DNA of 64,000 bases from Roseivirga echinicomitans (GTDB lineage: Bacteria > Bacteroidota > Bacteroidia > Cytophagales > Cyclobacteriaceae): the NCBI RefSeq assembly GCF_001592935.1, contig NZ_LRDB01000001.1, forward strand, positions 62,001 to 126,000. Reading direction: 5' to 3'. The notes under the pieces were generated by a model that ran no database searches, was not told the origin of the DNA, and worked only from the letters and a program-made list of their open reading frames with translations. Positions 60,191 through 64,000 of the stretch are shown in pieces (within the stretch, counting starts at the first letter, position 1; each line of letters opens with the position of its first letter). The translations under genes were made by a program, and so were the position numbers.

Positions 60191-61411
60191 ATGAAAAGGC
60201 TCGTACTTACATTAATTCTTACAATTTGCGCTCAATGGCTGTTTTCACAAAGCAGAATGAGCTCCGCGGATGTTAGTTTTCTTTACAACCAAGACCATGA
60301 ATTTCTGATTGACCATAGGCTTGCGCAAGATGGTAATCGTGTAAAAGTATACCTTCGTTTTATACTGAACAGTGGTGTGGTTAAAATCAGTGATTACGAA
60401 ATTCAATATGATATTCGCAATAGCTACATTGATGAAAAGCACGTGAATGCCACCACAAGATTAGATTCCTCCACATTAATTGCCACTGGCTTTCGTGAGT
60501 TTATTTATTTATTTGAGTTTGAAAAAACTCTCGACCAAAACCTCATTGTGGTTGAGGTCAATAATGTTTTACGGAATAGAAAATTTTTAATTGACATTCC
60601 GATTGAAAAGAATAAAACAACCAAAAACCAGCCTTTTCTTATTTTTGAGGCACAAAGAAATGTGCCTTATTTCTCTCGCTTTATCAACCTAGATCAATCT
60701 GTCAGATTAGTAAATGTTTTTGGAAACAATGGTAAATATAAAATTCAAGGAGTTGTCAACAACCAAGCGGTAGCCATTCCTACTTTTGACGATTCGAGAA
60801 TAAAAGCACCGGCCAAAATAGAAATTGATACGCTCTATAGTCCCGTAGAAAACGAGATTATACAATTTTCAACACCTGGGTATTATGTTATTAATGACTC
60901 CACAGAACCATCAAATGGCCTTGGAGTGCTGGTAACAGATCCATTTTACCCCTATTTTGGACAGTTTGAAAAAATGATTGAACCACTGATTTTCATTACC
61001 ACAAACGATGAGTTTAAAACCATGAAAACAGCTTCTGATTCGCGCATGGGCTTCGAAGGTTTTATAACCACCCGTATTTCGAATGGAGGAAGAGTAGCTC
61101 AAGATTTTGTGAAATATTATTATAGAAGAGTCAGGAAATCGGCACATCTCTTCACTTCCAATAAAGATGGATGGAAAACCGACCGTGGAATGGTGTACCA
61201 GATTTATGGAAATCCATTACAGGTATTCCGAAATGAAGAACAAGAATTATGGGTGTTCGCTGCTCCAAATGGAGGGAGAATACGCTTTAACTTTGAAATT
61301 ATTTCAGAGGAAAATAATCTTTTGAATTACAGTTTAATAAGAGAAAGTAAGTACAAAGAATCATGGATGGACGCTGTGACCAGTTGGCGTAGTGGAAAAG
61401 TAATTGAATGA
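60191..61411 (+). CDS. GWxTD-domain exported protein
   Basis: The protein has about 406 residues from the ATG at 60191 (MKRLVLTLILTICAQWLFSQ), with a signal peptide. The C-terminal GWxTD domain, about residues 310-406, has the namesake GWKTDRGMVYQIYGNP. A preceding beta-rich part has VYLRFILNSGVVKISDYEIQY. GWxTD proteins are common in Bacteroidota and are suspected to work in the envelope, without a proven role. A TACATTTG box (60165-60172) fits this start. The stop overlaps the rlmB start (ATGA). Confidence 0.87.
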   Translation: MKRLVLTLILTICAQWLFSQSRMSSADVSFLYNQDHEFLIDHRLAQDGNRVKVYLRFILNSGVVKISDYEIQYDIRNSYIDEKHVNATTRLDSSTLIATGFREFIYLFEFEKTLDQNLIVVEVNNVLRNRKFLIDIPIEKNKTTKNQPFLIFEAQRNVPYFSRFINLDQSVRLVNVFGNNGKYKIQGVVNNQAVAIPTFDDSRIKAPAKIEIDTLYSPVENEIIQFSTPGYYVINDSTEPSNGLGVLVTDPFYPYFGQFEKMIEPLIFITTNDEFKTMKTASDSRMGFEGFITTRISNGGRVAQDFVKYYYRRVRKSAHLFTSNKDGWKTDRGMVYQIYGNPLQVFRNEEQELWVFAAPNGGRIRFNFEIISEENNLLNYSLIRESKYKESWMDAVTSWRSGKVIE

Positions 61412-62154
61412 TGATAAGCCAACCGAAAGAGGACTTCATATACGGAAGCCGAGCAATAATTGAAGCTATAAATTCTGGGAAAGAAATTGATAAGCTGCTT
61501 CTACAAAAGGACGTTAAAAACGAACTTACTACTGAACTACTTATAGCAGCGCGCGACTTCAATATTCCAGTTCAAAAAGTACCGATCGAAAAACTCAACC
61601 GCATTACCAGAAAAAATCATCAAGGGGTAATTGCTTTTATTTCATCGGTAGAGTATGCTTCTTTAGACAACATTATTTCCGAAGCTTACAGCAAGGGTGA
61701 AGTACCCCTTTTAATTGTATTGGACCGCATTACTGATGTTAGAAATTTTGGTGCCATTGCCAGAACTGCCGAATGTGTTGGCGCCCATGGCATCGTAATC
61801 CCATCTAGAGGAAGTGCTCAAATAGGTAGTGATGCCATGAAAACCTCTGCTGGTGCTTTAAACTTTATCCCTGTTTGCCGAGCGGATAATTTAAAAACTA
61901 CCCTAAGAGAAATTAGAGATAACGGAATTACGGTTTTAGCCTGTACCGAAAAAGCTACGGATTTAGTCTATCAACACGACCTTACCGTGCCTATTGCTTT
62001 ACTTATGGGTTCAGAAGAAGATGGAATTTCGCCTGAGTATCTAAAGCTTTCAGATCAGCTGTGTAAACTTCCAATTAAGGGAAAAATAGAATCACTGAAT
62101 GTTTCTGTGGCTACTTCAGTTGTCTTATACGAAGTAGTAAGACAACGCAGCTAA
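61408..62154 (+). CDS. rlmB: 23S rRNA 2'-O-methyltransferase of the SpoU/TrmH family
   Basis: RlmB methylates the ribose of G2251 in 23S rRNA in E. coli. The 248-residue protein has an N-terminal substrate-binding domain (DFIYGSRAIIEAINSGKEIDKLLLQ, read as blocks). The SPOUT knot domain carries motif 1 LDRITDVRNFGAIARTAEC, motif 2 LLMGSEEDGIS and motif 3 IKGKIESLNVSVATSVVLYE. The fold and order match TrmH/RlmB; the exact target rRNA position is inferred from family. It is translated with the GWxTD gene. Confidence 0.9.
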   Translation: MMISQPKEDFIYGSRAIIEAINSGKEIDKLLLQKDVKNELTTELLIAARDFNIPVQKVPIEKLNRITRKNHQGVIAFISSVEYASLDNIISEAYSKGEVPLLIVLDRITDVRNFGAIARTAECVGAHGIVIPSRGSAQIGSDAMKTSAGALNFIPVCRADNLKTTLREIRDNGITVLACTEKATDLVYQHDLTVPIALLMGSEEDGISPEYLKLSDQLCKLPIKGKIESLNVSVATSVVLYEVVRQRS

Positions 62155-62173
62155 AGAATTTATGACTGAGAAT

Positions 62174-62211
62174 AAAAATGGCTAGCCTGATTTAGAGTAG
62201 CCATTTTTTGT
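62174..62211. terminator. Bidirectional intrinsic terminator between rlmB and manC
   Basis: AAAAATGGCTA and TAGCCATTTTT form the stem; T-runs lie on both strands. It serves the two convergent genes. Confidence 0.82.
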
Positions 62212-62230
62212 TTGGCCTTAGTGCTAGAGT

Positions 62231-63301
62231 CTAGCTAAACTCTTCTCCTTTAGCTTTGGCATCGTGTAAAAATTCACGAAATTTTTTCTCAGCATCCTTC
62301 TTACAAATGAGAACTACATTATCGCTTTGCGTAATAAGATACCCATCTAAATCTTGAGCCACTATTAATGTATCGTTCGGGCCCTTTACATAGCAGTTCT
62401 TGGAGTTATATAAGAGTGCTTTTCCATCTACTACATTGCCTTGATCGTCCTTAGTCTTAATCTCATGTAAAGAATTCCAACTCCCTAAGTCTGACCAATC
62501 GAAAGTACCTTTCACCATAAAGACATTACCCGCTTTTTCCATAATGCCATAGTCAATTGAAATGCTCTTGCACTGAGCATAAGCGCCATTGACAAACTTT
62601 TGCTCGTCTTGAGTATAATAGGCATCATTACCCTCCTCAAAAATCACTGCTAAATCAGTGAGATGCTCATGCAAGGCAGCAATAATGGTTTCTACAGACC
62701 AAATAAAGATCCCCGCATTCCATACAAAATCTCCGCTTTCAACGAACTTTTGAGCCAGCTCTAATTCAGGTTTTTCAGTAAATGTTTTTACCTTTTTCAC
62801 CTTTTTTAAAGGGCTAGAATGGTACTGAATATAGCCATACCCCGTCTCTGGTCTAGTAGGAACAATTCCCAGCGTGATCAACTTGTCCGAGCTATCCGCT
62901 GCTTTTATAGCCGTTTTCAAATTTTGAGTAAATAAGCCCTCTTTAAAAACAACATGATCAGAAGGAGCCACAATCATTACTCCCTTAGGGTCTTTCTTCC
63001 TTATTTTAAAAGCTGGATAGGCCACAGCCGCAGCGGTATTTCTTCCTATTGGCTCCAAAAGAATTTGATCTTCAGAAAGTGTGGGGAGTTGCTCTTTAAC
63101 TAAATCGTGATATCGCTTATTGGTAACTATATAAAAATTCTCTTCAGGGCAAATGGTCAAAAAACGATCATAGGTCATTTGGAGCAAAGTACGCCCCGTA
63201 CCCAAAACATCTAAGAATTGTTTTGGCTTGTCCGCACGACTATAAGGCCAGAAACGACTTCCAATGCCGCCAGCCATAATCACTACATAATGATGTTTCA
63301 T
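62231..63301 (-). CDS. manC: Mannose-1-phosphate guanylyltransferase
   Basis: ManC makes GDP-mannose from mannose 1-phosphate and GTP. The 356-residue protein has the nucleotidyltransferase signature IMAGGIGSRFWPYSRADKPKQFLD, then APSDHVVF and TFTEKPELELAQKFV with the conserved Lys. It is the short form, without a C-terminal isomerase domain; ManA at 20.2-21.2 kb would supply mannose 6-phosphate. It starts 1 nt after the kdsD stop, so the two are co-transcribed. Confidence 0.93.
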   Translation of the reverse strand: MKHHYVVIMAGGIGSRFWPYSRADKPKQFLDVLGTGRTLLQMTYDRFLTICPEENFYIVTNKRYHDLVKEQLPTLSEDQILLEPIGRNTAAAVAYPAFKIRKKDPKGVMIVAPSDHVVFKEGLFTQNLKTAIKAADSSDKLITLGIVPTRPETGYGYIQYHSSPLKKVKKVKTFTEKPELELAQKFVESGDFVWNAGIFIWSVETIIAALHEHLTDLAVIFEEGNDAYYTQDEQKFVNGAYAQCKSISIDYGIMEKAGNVFMVKGTFDWSDLGSWNSLHEIKTKDDQGNVVDGKALLYNSKNCYVKGPNDTLIVAQDLDGYLITQSDNVVLICKKDAEKKFREFLHDAKAKGEEFS

Positions 63302-63302
63302 G

Positions 63303-64000
63303 CTATACTATTCCTTCGTTAATCAAATCCTGGATATGAATAAAGCCAACTATATTCTCAACGCTATCTAAAACTACCAAATGATTGATTGAATATTCTC
63401 TCATTTGGTTCATTGCACGTAATGCAAACTCTCCCTTTAGTATTGTCTTAGGGTGCCTAGTCATCACCTCTGCTACGGTTCTGCGCTCAAAGCTCATGTC
63501 TTTTTCGATCATTCGCCTAATATCACCGTCCGTAAAAATCCCAGTTAGCTTCCCCGTATCATCCACAACGGCTGTAGCGCCTAAACGGTTTTTCGAAATT
63601 TCAAGAATACTTTCTTTTACTAAATCTGATTGCTTAACAATTGGCAAGCCGTTCTTAGGATAAATATCTTCTACTTTCAAGTATAGCTGCTTGCCCAATG
63701 AACCTCCAGGATGATATTTTGCAAAGTCCTCGCTGGTAAAACCTCGGGACTCTAGAAGGCAAACAGCCAAAGCATCGCCCAATGCCATATGGACAGTAGT
63801 ACTTGTAGTGGGCGCTAAATTATTTGGGTCTGCTTCTTTGTCAATTGTTGCGTTCAGTACGTGGTCCGCTTGCTTGGCCAAGTCGGAATCTAGGTTACTC
63901 ACCAGAGCGATAAGCTTGGCTCCCGTTCTTTTAATCAGCGGAACCAACACTTTAATTTCAGGAGTATTTCCACTTTTCGAAATACAAATAACAACATCAT
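63303..64000 (-). CDS. kdsD: Arabinose-5-phosphate isomerase (KdsD/GutQ/KpsF type), N-terminus beyond the window
   Basis: The enzyme converts ribulose 5-phosphate to arabinose 5-phosphate for Kdo in lipopolysaccharide. The right edge cuts the N-terminus. The visible part starts in the SIS domain (SKSGNTPEI, then ADHVLNATIDKEADPNNLAPT) and ends with two CBS domains (DDTGKLTGIFTDGDIRRMIEKD and the block with YSINHLVVLDSVENIVGFIH). This order is that of KdsD-type proteins. It is followed after 1 nt by manC, pairing Kdo and GDP-mannose supply for surface glycans. Confidence 0.92.
   Translation of the reverse strand, partial: DVVICISKSGNTPEIKVLVPLIKRTGAKLIALVSNLDSDLAKQADHVLNATIDKEADPNNLAPTTSTTVHMALGDALAVCLLESRGFTSEDFAKYHPGGSLGKQLYLKVEDIYPKNGLPIVKQSDLVKESILEISKNRLGATAVVDDTGKLTGIFTDGDIRRMIEKDMSFERRTVAEVMTRHPKTILKGEFALRAMNQMREYSINHLVVLDSVENIVGFIHIQDLINEGIV

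Overview
The window reads as a housekeeping-rich stretch of chromosome from a marine-type member of the Bacteroidota, most likely order Cytophagales (a Roseivirga/Fulvivirga-like lineage; this is inference). The evidence is family content (DUF2723, GWxTD, DUF4407 and DUF3472 proteins, a TonB-dependent receptor with a carboxypeptidase-like N-terminal domain, an 11-subunit-style complex I), AT-leaning composition, near absence of Shine-Dalgarno sequences, and many promoters of the Bacteroidota form TTTG/TTG - about 19 nt - TAnnTTTG placed close to start codons. No phage, insertion sequence, CRISPR array or rRNA operon was seen.

Layout. 1-3.0 kb (minus): a truncated TonB-dependent receptor behind a TPP riboswitch with its own promoter, preceded by a PnuC-type vitamin transporter and a NadR-like kinase. 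2.9-6.2 kb (plus): thioredoxin-like protein, class V aminotransferase, and guaB with a leader hairpin touching its AUG. 6.2-9.1 kb: gene-poor and repeat-bearing, with a lipoprotein and a DUF4407 membrane protein. 9.1-15.1 kb: a zinc carboxypeptidase lipoprotein, signal peptidase I, an ABC ATPase/FtsX-type permease pair and two paralogous small exported proteins with a CFFCGxxGPETV motif. This resembles the DUF3299-associated (Zrg-like) metal transport loci and is the best candidate for a little-described system. 15.1-16.8 kb: cytochrome c, SCO and HemJ as a compact operon behind a palindromic operator-like site. 16.8-24.3 kb: NTF2-like protein, a predicted 53-residue gene, a GH113-like hydrolase with lipB, manA-pgi, a YraN-type protein, a MORN-like protein and tRNA-Asn. 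24.3-31.9 kb: an Nramp-like transporter lacking the usual metal-binding motif, Hsp20, HtrA/DegP, an ALDH7-type dehydrogenase, a MORN-FKBP fusion and a DUF3472 lipoprotein. 31.9-49.9 kb: a long PurF-like protein and complex I split into nuoHIJKLMN and nuoABCD, with 4.4 kb of unrelated genes where nuoEFG often sit. 49.9-64 kb: icd, panB, mscS, a PyrR-like phosphoribosyltransferase, an Lrp/AsnC regulator, a TPR protein, a DUF2723 membrane protein, a methyltransferase, a GWxTD protein, rlmB, manC and a truncated kdsD.

How the genes work together: respiration (complex I, cytochrome/SCO, heme), central carbon and sugar-nucleotide metabolism (icd, pgi, manA, manC, kdsD), cofactors (lipB, panB, thiamine or nicotinamide riboside uptake), and envelope proteostasis (lepB, HtrA, FKBP). 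All functional assignments come from reading translated sequence by eye; no database search was possible.
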